In this document: one piece after another, positions 1-9,028 of the stretch | Numbering within the stretch: the first letter of the stretch is position 1 | How the letters are laid out: each line of letters starts with the position of its first letter | NCBI RefSeq assembly: GCF_900103865.1 | Contig: NZ_FNII01000012.1 | Coordinates: forward strand, 55,545 to 119,544 | Reading direction: 5' to 3' | DNA: 64,000 nucleotides | DNA from: Vreelandella arcis | GTDB lineage: Bacteria > Pseudomonadota > Gammaproteobacteria > Pseudomonadales > Halomonadaceae | The notes under the pieces: generated by a model | What the model was told of the DNA's origin: nothing | Databases searched by the model: none | The model's input: the letters and a program-made list of their open reading frames with translations, nothing else | Position numbers and translations under genes: made by a program

Positions 1-834
1 TGGCCTTTATTTCGAACGTTTTTTTTAAGTTTTACCGATGCTTCGCTGTCCGATCTTGGAGCGGCGAATTTCATCGGCTTCGAAAATTACCTTGTTCAGG
101 AGAACGGCCGCTGGTTCGGCATCATGGCCGACCCCACCTGGTGGCAATCGGTCTGGAACACCGTGTATTTCTCGGTGGTATCGGTATCGCTTGAGGTGAT
201 TTTCGGGGTGATCGTGGCGCTGATTCTTAACGCGGAATTTAAAGGCCGCACGATTGTCCGCGCTGCGGTGCTTATTCCCTGGGCCATACCCACTATTGTT
301 TCGGCGCAGATGTGGGCGTGGATGCTCAACGACCAGTTCGGCATTATTAACCACATGCTCATGGGGATCGGGGTGATCGACAACCCCATTGCCTGGACCG
401 CCAGCGCCACCTATTCAATGTGGGCGGTCATAATGGTCGACGTGTGGAAGACCATTCCCTTTGTCGCGCTTCTGGTACTCGCCGCCCTGCAAATGCTGCC
501 CAAGGATTGCTATGAAGCCGCCGAGGTCGACGGCATTCACCCGGTGCGGGTGTTTTTCAAAGTAACCCTGCCGCTGATCACCCCCGCCCTCTTGGTAGCG
601 GTCATTTTCCGCCTGCTCGATGCGCTGCGCGTCTTCGATGTTATCTACGTGTTGACCTCAAACTCCACCAGCACGATGTCGATGTCGGTATACGCGCGCC
701 AGCAACTTGTTGAATTCCAGGACGTTGGCTATGGCAGCGCAGCCTCCACCCTACTCTTTTTGATTATTGCCTTGGCGACGGTTGCCTACCTTTACGCCGG
801 GCGCAAGCAGCTTCAATTGGGAGGTGACGCATGA
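1..834 (+). CDS. Sugar ABC transporter permease, MalF type (5' end outside window)
   Basis: The frame is open from base 1, so the N-terminus lies upstream; 277 residues are visible. It is an inner-membrane permease subunit of a carbohydrate ABC importer. The visible part begins at the end of TM1 and the periplasmic loop, then shows about five hydrophobic segments. The cytoplasmic EAA loop that docks on the ATPase starts at visible residue 172 (EAA...DG...LP), followed by the run IFRLLDALRVFDVIYVLT typical of MalF-like permeases. The next permease overlaps it by 4 nt (ATGA), and an alpha-glucosidase and a MalK-type ATPase follow, so the substrate is probably an alpha-glucoside such as maltose, sucrose or trehalose (inference). 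The substrate-binding protein is probably upstream, outside the window. Confidence 0.93.
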   Translation, partial: WPLFRTFFLSFTDASLSDLGAANFIGFENYLVQENGRWFGIMADPTWWQSVWNTVYFSVVSVSLEVIFGVIVALILNAEFKGRTIVRAAVLIPWAIPTIVSAQMWAWMLNDQFGIINHMLMGIGVIDNPIAWTASATYSMWAVIMVDVWKTIPFVALLVLAALQMLPKDCYEAAEVDGIHPVRVFFKVTLPLITPALLVAVIFRLLDALRVFDVIYVLTSNSTSTMSMSVYARQQLVEFQDVGYGSAASTLLFLIIALATVAYLYAGRKQLQLGGDA

Positions 835-1673
835 CCGCACGTCAGTTGAGCAAAATAGCCAAGCGAGTAGGCTTCTGGGCGCTAATCGTTTTGATCATGG
901 TGTATGCGGTGTTCCCGTTTTATTACGCCGTCATCACCTCGCTCAAGCCCTCCAGTGACCTATTCCGCGTGGAGCTATGGCCGTCTACTTGGGATTTGAG
1001 CAACTACGCGCAGATTTTGACCCAGGCAAGCTTCTTGCGGGCAATCTTCAACTCCATTGTAGTCGCGGTTAGCGTGGTGTTCATCGCTCTACTGTTGGGC
1101 ATTACCGCGTCTTACGCACTGGGGCGCGTGCGCTTTCGTGGCCGCTCGACGGTGTTGCTGGTGATTCTTGGGGTGTCGATGTTCCCCCAGGTTGCGGTGC
1201 TTTCCGGGCTGTTTGAGGTCATTCGCACGCTAAACCTTTACAACAACCCGGCCGGGCTGATTCTAAGCTACACCATCTTCACGCTGCCTTTCACAGTGTG
1301 GGTTCTGACCACCTTTATGAAGCAGTTACCGATGGAGCTTGAAGAAGCCGCGATCATGGACGGCGCCACGCCCTGGGTGACGATCACCAAAGTATTTCTC
1401 CCGCTCATGTGGCCTGCCATGGCCACCACCGGGTTACTCGCCTTTATCGCTGCGTGGAACGAATTTTTGTTCGCACTCACGTTTACGCTCACCGATGCCC
1501 AGCGCACCGTACCGGTAGCTATCGCGCTGTTATCGGGCGGTAGCGCCTACGAGCTTCCTTGGGGGCCGATCATGGCCGCGTCGGTCATCGTCACTGTCCC
1601 CCTTGTGGTGCTGGTGATTATCTTCCAACGCCGCATTGTTTCTGGACTGACCGCCGGCGCGGTTAAAGGCTGA
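831..1673 (+). CDS. Sugar ABC transporter permease, MalG type
   Basis: 280 residues, the second permease of the same importer. The start is fixed by GGAGGTG just upstream and the ATGA overlap with the preceding stop, which implies translational coupling. There are six predicted membrane segments, the first at about residues 13-35. The EAA motif lies at residues 172-174 in a loop ending in LP, followed by GLLAFIAAWNEFLFALT, a MalG/UgpE family signature. It should pair with the preceding MalF-type subunit and the ATPase at 3399-4505. The membrane fold and family are clear; the sugar specificity is inferred only from the adjoining alpha-glucosidase. Confidence 0.94.
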   Translation: MTARQLSKIAKRVGFWALIVLIMVYAVFPFYYAVITSLKPSSDLFRVELWPSTWDLSNYAQILTQASFLRAIFNSIVVAVSVVFIALLLGITASYALGRVRFRGRSTVLLVILGVSMFPQVAVLSGLFEVIRTLNLYNNPAGLILSYTIFTLPFTVWVLTTFMKQLPMELEEAAIMDGATPWVTITKVFLPLMWPAMATTGLLAFIAAWNEFLFALTFTLTDAQRTVPVAIALLSGGSAYELPWGPIMAASVIVTVPLVVLVIIFQRRIVSGLTAGAVKG

Positions 1674-1683
1674 GGATTTTTAA

Positions 1684-3321
1684 ATGTTATCAACGGACTT
1701 AACTATGCACGATACGAAAGCTTGGTGGCGCGGCGGCGTTATCTACCAAATCTACCCGCGCAGCTTTATGGATAGCCGCGGTGACGGCGTCGGCGATTTA
1801 CGCGGCATTACCGAAAAGCTCGACTACGTGGCCTCGCTCAACGTCGACGGTATCTGGCTATCGCCGTTTTTCACCTCGCCAATGCTCGATTTCGGCTACG
1901 ACATTAGCGACTACTGCGATGTCGACCCGATGTTCGGCACTTTGGACGACTTCAAAACGCTCCTTGCGCAGGCACACCAGCTCGGTTTGAAAGTGATGAT
2001 CGACCAGGTGATCAGCCACACCTCGAACCAGCACTCCTGGTTTCAGGAAAGCCGCCAGAACCGCACTAACCCCAAAGCCGACTGGTTTGTATGGGCCGAC
2101 CCCAAGCCCGACGGCACACCGCCCAATAACTGGCTGTCGATCTTTGGGGGGCCTGCGTGGACGTTTGAACCCCGCCGTAAGCAGTACTATATGCATAATT
2201 TCCTAACCAGCCAGCCGGATATCAACTTCCACCACCCGGAGGCTCGCCAGGCCCAACTGGACAACATGCGCTTCTGGCTCGACCTGGGCGTCGACGGTTT
2301 CCGCTTGGATACCGTCAATTTCTACTTCCACGATGCCGAGCTGCGCGATAACCCGCCGGTGCCCAAAGGCGAAGCCAAAACCCTGGGCGCGCCAGATAGT
2401 AATCCCTATACCTGGCAGCGCCACGTCTACGACCTTAGCCGCCCGGAAAATCTCGACTTCCTGAAAGACCTGCGCGCGCTAATGGACGAATACCCAGGGA
2501 CCACCACGGTGGGTGAAATTGGCGATGACAACCCGCTAGCGCGTATGGCCGAGTACACCGCCGGCGGCGACAAACTGCACATGGCTTACACCTTCGACCT
2601 GCTGAACAAGCCGCATTCCGCTACTTATTTGCGCGAGGTAATTGAGCGCTTCCAGCGGCTGGCAGGAGATGCGTGGCCGTGCTGGGCCACTTCGAATCAT
2701 GATGTCGAACGCAGTGCTTCGCGCTGGGGGGCAGACGAAGATCCCAATGCTTATCCGAAAATCGCCCTAGCCATGTTGCTATCGCTGCGGGGTAGTGTCT
2801 GCTTGTATCAAGGCGAAGAACTGGGCCTGCCGGAAGCCGACGTGCCGTTTGAACGCATCCAAGACCCTTATGGCAAAGTGCTGTGGCCGGAATTCAAAGG
2901 CCGCGACGGCTGCCGCACGCCAATGCCCTGGAACGACAGCGAACATGGCGGTTTTTCCAGCGTTGAGCCCTGGTTACCCATGGAGGCCAGTCACCGCGAC
3001 CTAGCGGTAAGCCGCCAACAGGATGATGCCAACTCAACCTTAAATGCACTGCGCAACATACTGGCCTTCCGTCGCCAGCACCCCGCGCTGTTCGATGGCG
3101 ACTTAACGCTAGTGGATGTGGGCGACGACCTGCTCGGCTTTACCCGTCAGCACGATGAGGAAACGTTGCTCTGTGTGTTCAACCTGACCGACAAGCAACA
3201 TCAGGTGGCGCTACCGGTGCCGGTCAACAGCGACCTGGACAGCCATGGCTTTACGTTTCAGCGCGATGGCGACAGCTTATTGCTCCCGGCCTATCAAGCG
3301 GCTTTTATGCGCGTTGCCTAA
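1684..3321 (+). CDS. GH13 alpha-glucosidase (HaG-like)
   Basis: 545 residues, no signal peptide, so probably cytoplasmic, hydrolysing alpha-glucosides delivered by the flanking ABC transporter. It has the GH13 (beta/alpha)8 barrel: nucleophile D209 in DGFRLDTVNF, acid/base E278 in VGEIGDD, and transition-state stabiliser D340 in SNHDV. By recall it closely resembles the Halomonas sp. H11 alpha-glucosidase HaG. If translation starts at the second ATG (1705), the catalytic residues become D202, E271 and D333, exactly the HaG numbering, and the length becomes 538. The first ATG (1684) has GAGG at usual spacing, so I keep it, but 1705 is a serious alternative. HaG-type enzymes also transglucosylate; whether this one does cannot be read from sequence. 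Confidence 0.93.
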   Translation: MLSTDLTMHDTKAWWRGGVIYQIYPRSFMDSRGDGVGDLRGITEKLDYVASLNVDGIWLSPFFTSPMLDFGYDISDYCDVDPMFGTLDDFKTLLAQAHQLGLKVMIDQVISHTSNQHSWFQESRQNRTNPKADWFVWADPKPDGTPPNNWLSIFGGPAWTFEPRRKQYYMHNFLTSQPDINFHHPEARQAQLDNMRFWLDLGVDGFRLDTVNFYFHDAELRDNPPVPKGEAKTLGAPDSNPYTWQRHVYDLSRPENLDFLKDLRALMDEYPGTTTVGEIGDDNPLARMAEYTAGGDKLHMAYTFDLLNKPHSATYLREVIERFQRLAGDAWPCWATSNHDVERSASRWGADEDPNAYPKIALAMLLSLRGSVCLYQGEELGLPEADVPFERIQDPYGKVLWPEFKGRDGCRTPMPWNDSEHGGFSSVEPWLPMEASHRDLAVSRQQDDANSTLNALRNILAFRRQHPALFDGDLTLVDVGDDLLGFTRQHDEETLLCVFNLTDKQHQVALPVPVNSDLDSHGFTFQRDGDSLLLPAYQAAFMRVA

Positions 3322-3398
3322 GCATTTAGGGGCATCGTTTTAATACAACAACAGGCCGGTCCAGAGGTTCAGCTTCTGAGGCTGGCAAGGAGTCATCC

Positions 3399-4505
3399 AT
3401 GGCAAGTGTCAAGCTTGAAAAAATTAACAAGGTGTTTGGCCGCGACCACATCATCGATGATATCGACCTCGACGTAGGCAATGGTGAATTCGTTGTCTTC
3501 GTGGGGCCATCGGGCTGCGGCAAGTCGACCCTGCTGCGTTTGATTGCCGGCCTAGAGTCGATTACCGATGGCGAATTGCGTATTGGCGACACCATCGTCA
3601 ACGACCTCCCGCCACGCGAGCGCGGCGTAGGAATGGTGTTTCAATCCTACGCGTTATACCCGCATATGAGCGTGTACGACAATATGGCGTTTGGCCTGAA
3701 ACTCGCTAAAACGGCCCAGGAAACGATCCATGAACGGGTGATGAGCACCGCGCGAATTCTTCAGTTGGAAGAGCTGCTGCATCGCAAGCCTAAAGCCCTC
3801 TCCGGTGGACAGCGACAGCGGGTAGCCATGGGTCGTGCCATGGCTCGCGAGCCGCGCATCCTACTGTTTGATGAGCCACTTTCTAATCTGGATGCATCGC
3901 TGCGCGTGCAAATGCGCAACGAAATCGCCCGTCTGCACAACCGCCTGGGCTCCACCATGATCTATGTGACTCACGATCAGGTGGAAGCGATGACCCTGGC
4001 GGATAAAATCGTCGTGCTAAACGGCGGTCGTATAGAACAAGTCGGTACTCCCCAGCAGCTTTACCAGCGCCCCGCTACCCAGTTTGTCGCTGGTTTTATG
4101 GGCTCGCCTACCATGAACTTCATGCCAGCCCAACTGTTGGCCAACGACGACCAAGGCTGTCGTGTACATGCGAATGGCGTGGGTGAGCTGGCTCTACCTC
4201 AAGATGCTCAAACCCTACCGCAAAGCGCTGCACTAACGCTGGGCGTGCGTCCCGAACATCTTCGTTTGGCCCCACCCTCGGGCGATAATCGCTTTGAGAT
4301 AGTCAATGTCGAATACCTGGGTAACGAGGTCTACGTGTATCTGGAACCCAAAGAAGGTAACACACTGCTGATTCACCGCAGCGAAGCGCCTAGCCAATGG
4401 GAAGAAGGTCAACACGTTGCGCTGGTGCCCGACACCCAACACGTACATTTATTTAACGAAAGCGGCACTGCACTGGATCTGCCTGCCCAACGGCAAGCCG
4501 CTTAA
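3399..4505 (+). CDS. Sugar ABC transporter ATPase, MalK/UgpC type
   Basis: 368 residues, cytoplasmic ATP-hydrolysing subunit of the importer. The Walker A GPSGCGKST is at residues 36-44, followed by the Q-loop (FQSYALYPHMSV), signature LSGGQRQRVAMGRAM, Walker B ILLFDEPLSNLD and the H-loop (YVTHDQVEAM). Residues from about 235 on form the TOBE-type regulatory domain of the MalK family (GVRPEHL). The start has AAGGAG a few bases upstream. It lies 77 nt after the alpha-glucosidase and is followed by a LacI-type regulator gene. Such ATPases can serve more than one importer, but the position strongly suggests it energises the permeases at 1-1673. Confidence 0.94.
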   Translation: MASVKLEKINKVFGRDHIIDDIDLDVGNGEFVVFVGPSGCGKSTLLRLIAGLESITDGELRIGDTIVNDLPPRERGVGMVFQSYALYPHMSVYDNMAFGLKLAKTAQETIHERVMSTARILQLEELLHRKPKALSGGQRQRVAMGRAMAREPRILLFDEPLSNLDASLRVQMRNEIARLHNRLGSTMIYVTHDQVEAMTLADKIVVLNGGRIEQVGTPQQLYQRPATQFVAGFMGSPTMNFMPAQLLANDDQGCRVHANGVGELALPQDAQTLPQSAALTLGVRPEHLRLAPPSGDNRFEIVNVEYLGNEVYVYLEPKEGNTLLIHRSEAPSQWEEGQHVALVPDTQHVHLFNESGTALDLPAQRQAA

Positions 4506-4637
4506 GCAGCGCGTTTCACCAACCTCATCCACTAGCCCCCGTGAACCGTGATGATGTCTATAAGGCTTGTCGGGGCCACGCGGGGGTCGGTATTCTTGCG
4601 GATGGGAGTTTTATTATAAGTCTGCATAGGAAATACC

Positions 4638-5687
4638 GTGACACCACCACGCCGAATGACGCTCAAGGATCTTGCCCGTGAACTCGGCGTCTCGACTGCG
4701 ACCATTTCCAACGCTTTTAACCGGCCTGATCAGCTTTCACCAAATCTGCGCGAACGCATCCTAAGCGAGGCCTCGCGCCTCGGCTATAGCGGCCCGGATG
4801 CCAAAGCACGGAGTTTACGCACGGGGCGATCGCGGATTGTCGCCGTGGTGCTGGCAGAAAGCCTTACCTACAGTTTGAATGATGCAGTCGCCAGCGAGTT
4901 CCTATCCGGCGTCGCCGAAGTACTCGACGCCCATGGTCACACACTGTTATTACTGCCCGGACGTGGCCACGACTCGCAACCCGCAGGCTCGGCCAACATC
5001 GCCGACGGCTTTATCGTCTACGGTCTGATGCCCAACAATCAGTTGCTGCAACGGTTGCCGTTCCAGCGCCCGCTGGTGTCGGTAGATTTTGACGTGGAGG
5101 GTTGCCCGACGGTGCACATTGATGACACCGAGGCCAGCTACCACATTGCCTGCCATGCACTTAAGCAGCGCCCTGAGCGACCGGCGATCATCAACCTGAG
5201 GCTGACCGTCGAGCCCTGCAATGGCCGCGTGACGGCGGCCCATACCATGCTGCCGAGCACCAGCACCATCAGCCGCGCGAGGCTGGCGGGCTTTAATGAA
5301 GCACTGGAAGAACACGGCATAACGCCCGGCGCGGTGCCGCTTTGGAATATTGAGGAGAATACCTTCGACGTGTGTAGCCCAGTGCTGGCTGAGCTACTCG
5401 ATCAGCCCGAGCATCTACGCCCTGACCTGCTGCTGTGCATGTCAGACCGTATTGCGCTAACGGCTCTGACGCTTGCCGAACAGCGTGGCATTCGGGTGCC
5501 TGAAGCTTTACGCATTACCGGCTTTGATGGCATCGCAGAGGGCCAGTACCGGGCGCCGCGCTTAACCACTGTGCGCCAGGATAGCGTGGGCAAGGGTCGG
5601 GTCGCGGCGCAGATGATTCTTGGCCAACTGCCCGCCGAGCAGCAGCTGCTAAAAACTGAGCTGCTGCCCGGCGATACCTGCCCCTGA
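4638..5687 (+). CDS. LacI-family transcriptional regulator
   Basis: 349 residues. An N-terminal LacI helix-turn-helix occupies about residues 7-28 (LKDLARELGVSTATISNAFN), followed by the hinge and a periplasmic-binding-protein-like effector domain to the C-terminus. The start is GTG, with a weak GGAAA upstream; an ATG six codons in (4656) is the alternative. It is not the fructose regulator, which is at 9029. Its place directly behind the alpha-glucoside cassette suggests it controls that cassette (inference). The 132 nt before it carry no clear operator that I can name. It converges with gap, leaving only 9 nt between the stops and no hairpin between them. Confidence 0.9.
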   Translation: MTPPRRMTLKDLARELGVSTATISNAFNRPDQLSPNLRERILSEASRLGYSGPDAKARSLRTGRSRIVAVVLAESLTYSLNDAVASEFLSGVAEVLDAHGHTLLLLPGRGHDSQPAGSANIADGFIVYGLMPNNQLLQRLPFQRPLVSVDFDVEGCPTVHIDDTEASYHIACHALKQRPERPAIINLRLTVEPCNGRVTAAHTMLPSTSTISRARLAGFNEALEEHGITPGAVPLWNIEENTFDVCSPVLAELLDQPEHLRPDLLLCMSDRIALTALTLAEQRGIRVPEALRITGFDGIAEGQYRAPRLTTVRQDSVGKGRVAAQMILGQLPAEQQLLKTELLPGDTCP

Positions 5688-5696
5688 CAAGTTGGA

Positions 5697-6701
5697 TTAC
5701 TTGGCAGCGGCCTGCATGGCCTCGGCTGTATCCAGCATGCGGTTGGAGAAGCCCCACTCGTTGTCGTACCAGGCCATGATTTTCACAAGGCGACCGCTTA
5801 CACGGGTGTGATTGGTATCGAAAGTCGACGAATTAGCGTCGTGGTTGAAATCGATCGACACCAATGGCTGGGCATTCACCGCCATGACCGGTGAATTGAC
5901 AGCCGCTTTTTCAACAACCGCATTGATCTCTTCTGCGGTGGTATCACGACCAGCGGTGAAGGTCAGATCCACCAAGGAGACGTTAATCACCGGGACGCGA
6001 ACCGCCAGACCATCGAACTTACCCGCCAGTTCAGGCAGCACCTTCCCGACGGCCGCCGCAGCGCCGGTTTTGGTCGGGATCATCGAGTGAGTCGCACTGC
6101 GTGCCCGGTAGGGGTCAGTGTGATAGACATCAGACAGGTTCTGGTCATTGGTGTAGGCATGCACCGTTGTCATCAAGCCGTTTTCGATACCTACTGCATC
6201 GTTCAACGCTTTGGCCACTGGCGCCAGGCAGTTGGTTGTGCACGAGGCATTCGAGACCACTTTATGTTCAGCGGTGAGTGTTTCTTCGTTGACACCGTAA
6301 ACAATCATGGCATCAGCATCGGGGCTGGGCGCTGAAATCAACACGCGCTTTGCACCCGCGTCGATATGCTTGGCCGCTGCTTCTCGCTTGGTGAATAAGC
6401 CGGTGCACTCCATCACAATATCGATATCCATTGACGCCCAAGGCAATTTGGCAGGATCTCGCTCAGAAGAGATTGCGATGCGGTCGCCGTCGACGCTGAT
6501 ACTCTCGGCATCGTGCTCTACCGCATAGGGGAAGTGGCCGTGAACGGTGTCGTGGCGCAACAGGTGGGAGTTGAGCGACGGATCACCCAAGTCGTTGATC
6601 GCGACAACCTGCATACGATCACGATAGCCGTTTTCGTACAGGGCGCGTAGGACGTTGCGGCCAATGCGGCCAAAGCCGTTAATAGCGACTCTTATTGCCA
6701 T
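5697..6701 (-). CDS. gap: Glyceraldehyde-3-phosphate dehydrogenase, type I
   Basis: 334 residues, the usual length. It catalyses NAD-dependent phosphorylating oxidation of glyceraldehyde 3-phosphate. The Rossmann start [20 protein letters not shown] is intact, and the adenine-ribose-binding acidic residue sits in INDLGD. Catalytic Cys154 is in SNASCTTNC and the partner His182 in [10 protein letters not shown]; the C-terminal [11 protein letters not shown] is present. GAGGTG precedes the ATG. The gene is divergent from pyk across a 278-nt AT-rich region holding a HexR-like palindrome (6868-6882). That arrangement fits shared control of lower glycolysis or the Entner-Doudoroff route. Confidence 0.97.
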   Translation of the reverse strand: MAIRVAINGFGRIGRNVLRALYENGYRDRMQVVAINDLGDPSLNSHLLRHDTVHGHFPYAVEHDAESISVDGDRIAISSERDPAKLPWASMDIDIVMECTGLFTKREAAAKHIDAGAKRVLISAPSPDADAMIVYGVNEETLTAEHKVVSNASCTTNCLAPVAKALNDAVGIENGLMTTVHAYTNDQNLSDVYHTDPYRARSATHSMIPTKTGAAAAVGKVLPELAGKFDGLAVRVPVINVSLVDLTFTAGRDTTAEEINAVVEKAAVNSPVMAVNAQPLVSIDFNHDANSSTFDTNHTRVSGRLVKIMAWYDNEWGFSNRMLDTAEAMQAAAK

Positions 6702-6732
6702 GAAAGCACCTCACATTTGCAGAGAACGTTTA

Positions 6733-6779
6733 CCGAGATTTGACGAAACCTCCTGCCATGCATTCAGTTCCAATCTCGG
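6733..6779. repeat. 8-bp inverted repeat in the gap leader region
   Basis: CCGAGATT (6733-6740) and its exact complement AATCTCGG (6772-6779) are separated by 31 nt, starting 32 nt upstream of the gap start codon. On the minus strand this would form a hairpin in the gap 5' untranslated region if transcription starts further upstream. No U-run follows it, so it is not a standard terminator. The function is unknown. Confidence 0.4.
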
Positions 6780-6854
6780 CAAAAATTACTAAAAATACGT
6801 ATTTAAGCGTCTTAAGGGGATCTTCTGGGCGTTTTGGATCCCTCATAAGGCGCC

Positions 6855-6884
6855 TTGCCGATCAATATGTAGTAAAATTACTAT
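6855..6884 (+). promoter_or_regulatory. Predicted pyk promoter overlapped by HexR-like operator
   Basis: A -35-like TTGCCG (6855-6860), an 18-bp spacer and a -10-like TACTAT (6879-6884) form a plausible pyk promoter. TGTAGTAAAATTACT (6868-6882) covers the spacer and most of the -10. Its core TAGTAAAATTACTA (6870-6883) is a perfect palindrome (6-bp arms, 2-bp centre). It matches 12 of 15 positions of the HexR motif TGTAATTAAATTACA as I recall it for gammaproteobacteria. HexR commonly controls gapA and pykA, which are exactly the flanking genes. A half-site (ATTACTA, 6785-6791) lies nearer gap. Confidence 0.6.
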
Positions 6885-6979
6885 ATAAAAGCTATCGTAG
6901 TCCATAACTTAATCACTCGCAATTTGAACGCCCAACGTGGCGCTAACAACAACCATGGCCGACCCAGGAGAATGTGTAA

Positions 6980-8446
6980 ATGACGAGCCAAACCCTCTCG
7001 CTTCCCTTACGCCGCACGAAGATCGTCGCCACTTTAGGTCCAGCAAGCGATCGCCCCGGTGTGCTGGAAGCAATGCTGAAAGCGGGCGTTGATGTCGTTC
7101 GCCTGAATTTTTCCCACGGTGCTGCCGACGACCATCGTCGTCGCCTTGAGTCTGTTCGCGAGATTGCTCACCGACTGGGCCGCAGCGTGGCGGCTCTGGG
7201 TGACCTCCAAGGGCCTAAAATTCGCATATCCCGATTTAAAGAAGGGGCCATCCAGTTAACGGAAGGCCAGCCGTTCATCCTCGACATGGCGCTGGATGCG
7301 GATCTTGGCAACCAAGAACGCGTAGGCTGTGACTACACGTCGCTGATTGATGACGTCACCACCGGCGACCGCTTACTGCTCGACGATGGTCGCCTGGTAT
7401 TGGATGTGACTCAGGTCATCGGCCAAGAAGTTCACACCCGGGTTCACGTGGGCGGCAAGCTGTCCAACAATAAAGGCATCAACAAGCAAGGCGGTGGCCT
7501 TTCAGCCCCGGCGTTAACCGAAAAGGACAAGGCCGACCTCACCACTGCCGTCGAGATCGGCGTGGATTATTTGGCCGTCTCTTTCCCACGTGGCGCCGCC
7601 GATATGCATGAAGCCCGCGCGCTGCTGGGTGAGAAAGGCAAAGAAATCGGCTTGATTGCCAAGCTAGAGCGCGCCGAAGCCGTAGCAGACGATGTTACCT
7701 TGGACGGTATTATCGAGGCCTCGGAAGCGGTCATGGTGGCACGCGGCGACCTGGGCGTTGAGATTGGTGACGAATCGCTGATCGGCACTCAGAAGCGCAT
7801 CATCAAGCACGCTCGCACAATGAACCGCGCGGTGATTACCGCCACGCAAATGATGGAGTCGATGATTGAGTCGCCACTCCCCACGCGCGCTGAGGTGTTT
7901 GACGTGGCCAATGCGGTGCTGGATGCCACCGATGCGGTGATGCTGTCGGCCGAAACAGCCGCGGGGGACTACCCGGTTGAAACCATTGAGGCCATGAATC
8001 GCGTATGCCTGGGGGCTGAGCGCGAACGCATCGCCCAAGAGTCCGGCCATCGCATTCATGAAGGTTTCGAGCGTACCGACGAAACCATCGCGCTCTCCGC
8101 GATGTACGCGGCCAACCACCTTGAAGGCGTGAGCGTGATTGCTTGCATGACCGCCACGGGCTACACCCCGCTGATTGCCTCGCGTATTCGCTCCAAATTA
8201 CCGATTGTCGGCCTGGCCCACAGCCCCATCGCTCAGCGGCGTATGGCGCTGTACCGCGGCGTTGTCTCGATTCCGTTCGACACCTCCCACATGGAAGCCC
8301 AGGATCTTAACCGCGAAGCACTGGCGCTCTTAAAAGCTCACGGTATGGCTCGCCCCGGGGAACATGTCATTCTTACCCGCGGCGACCACATGAATGCCCA
8401 TGGCGGCACCAACACCATGAAAATTCTTGCCGTCGACCCAAACTGA
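6980..8446 (+). CDS. pyk: Pyruvate kinase
   Basis: 488 residues, PykA-like. It converts phosphoenolpyruvate and ADP to pyruvate and ATP. The N-terminus RRTKIVATLGPAS and metal/substrate loop NFSHG are conserved, as are VARGDLGVEI and the active-site run ITATQMMESMI, followed by LSAETAAGDYP. A C-terminal domain with a phosphate-loop-like segment (ATGYTPLIASRIR) is present, as in allosteric PykA enzymes. AGGAG lies about 8 nt before the ATG. It is divergent from gap behind a HexR-like site, and 73 nt upstream of mgsA. A short GAGTAT/ATACTC hairpin (8445-8461) overlaps the stop but lacks a U-run. Confidence 0.97.
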   Translation: MTSQTLSLPLRRTKIVATLGPASDRPGVLEAMLKAGVDVVRLNFSHGAADDHRRRLESVREIAHRLGRSVAALGDLQGPKIRISRFKEGAIQLTEGQPFILDMALDADLGNQERVGCDYTSLIDDVTTGDRLLLDDGRLVLDVTQVIGQEVHTRVHVGGKLSNNKGINKQGGGLSAPALTEKDKADLTTAVEIGVDYLAVSFPRGAADMHEARALLGEKGKEIGLIAKLERAEAVADDVTLDGIIEASEAVMVARGDLGVEIGDESLIGTQKRIIKHARTMNRAVITATQMMESMIESPLPTRAEVFDVANAVLDATDAVMLSAETAAGDYPVETIEAMNRVCLGAERERIAQESGHRIHEGFERTDETIALSAMYAANHLEGVSVIACMTATGYTPLIASRIRSKLPIVGLAHSPIAQRRMALYRGVVSIPFDTSHMEAQDLNREALALLKAHGMARPGEHVILTRGDHMNAHGGTNTMKILAVDPN

Positions 8447-8519
8447 GTATGCGATATACTCAACAAGACGACGCTTTAATCCCTAAGACGCGCCATCCAA
8501 TTGATAGGAGCGCCATGCT

Positions 8520-8996
8520 ATGAACGATGCGCGACCCCCTCGTCAGGCGATACGTACGCTGCAACCCCGCAAGCGTATTGCGTTAATTGCCCACGATGGC
8601 AAAAAAACCGAAATGCTGGAGTGGGCGACTCGCTGGCAGGACACACTGAGCCGCCACGAACTGATCGGCACCGGCACCACGGCGGGGCGCTTGCGCAATG
8701 AGTTGGGGTTGCCGGTGGAAGGCTTGATGAGCGGCCCGCTGGGCGGCGATCAGCAAATTGGCGCGCGCATCGCCGAGCAGGCACTCGACGTGCTGGTTTT
8801 TTTCTGGGATCCGTTCGCGCCTCAGCCCCATGACCCGGATGTCAAAGCCCTACTACGGCTCGCCGCACTGTGGAACGTGCCGGTAGCCTGCAATGCGGCC
8901 AGCGCGGACTTTGTACTTTCCTCCCCCTACCTTGGCAAACGCTACGAGATGTCGATCCCGGACGCCGACGCCTGGGCCCAGGCGCGTAGCGTATAA
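8520..8996 (+). CDS. mgsA: Methylglyoxal synthase
   Basis: 158 residues. It converts dihydroxyacetone phosphate to methylglyoxal and phosphate, bypassing lower glycolysis and relieving phosphosugar stress. The family motifs are intact: ALIAHDGKK (H25, D26), GTGTTAGRL for phosphate binding, SGPLGGDQQIGA with catalytic D77, and DPFAPQPHDPDVKALLR (H104, D107). The start follows AGGAG by 11 nt; an upstream ATG in another frame stops after two codons. The gene is 73 nt behind pyk with no strong terminator between, so the two may be cotranscribed. That would link pyruvate kinase and the methylglyoxal bypass under the same promoter (inference). Confidence 0.95.
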   Translation: MNDARPPRQAIRTLQPRKRIALIAHDGKKTEMLEWATRWQDTLSRHELIGTGTTAGRLRNELGLPVEGLMSGPLGGDQQIGARIAEQALDVLVFFWDPFAPQPHDPDVKALLRLAALWNVPVACNAASADFVLSSPYLGKRYEMSIPDADAWAQARSV

Positions 8997-9028
8997 CTCG
9001 CCTGACATAGCACCGTTGGCTTAAACGA

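Noticed and set aside
4506..4637. Terminator or operator between the ATPase and LacI genes
   Set aside because: CCCCCGTG and CACGCGGGGG are imperfect complements more than 30 nt apart, without a U-run, so neither reading is supported.
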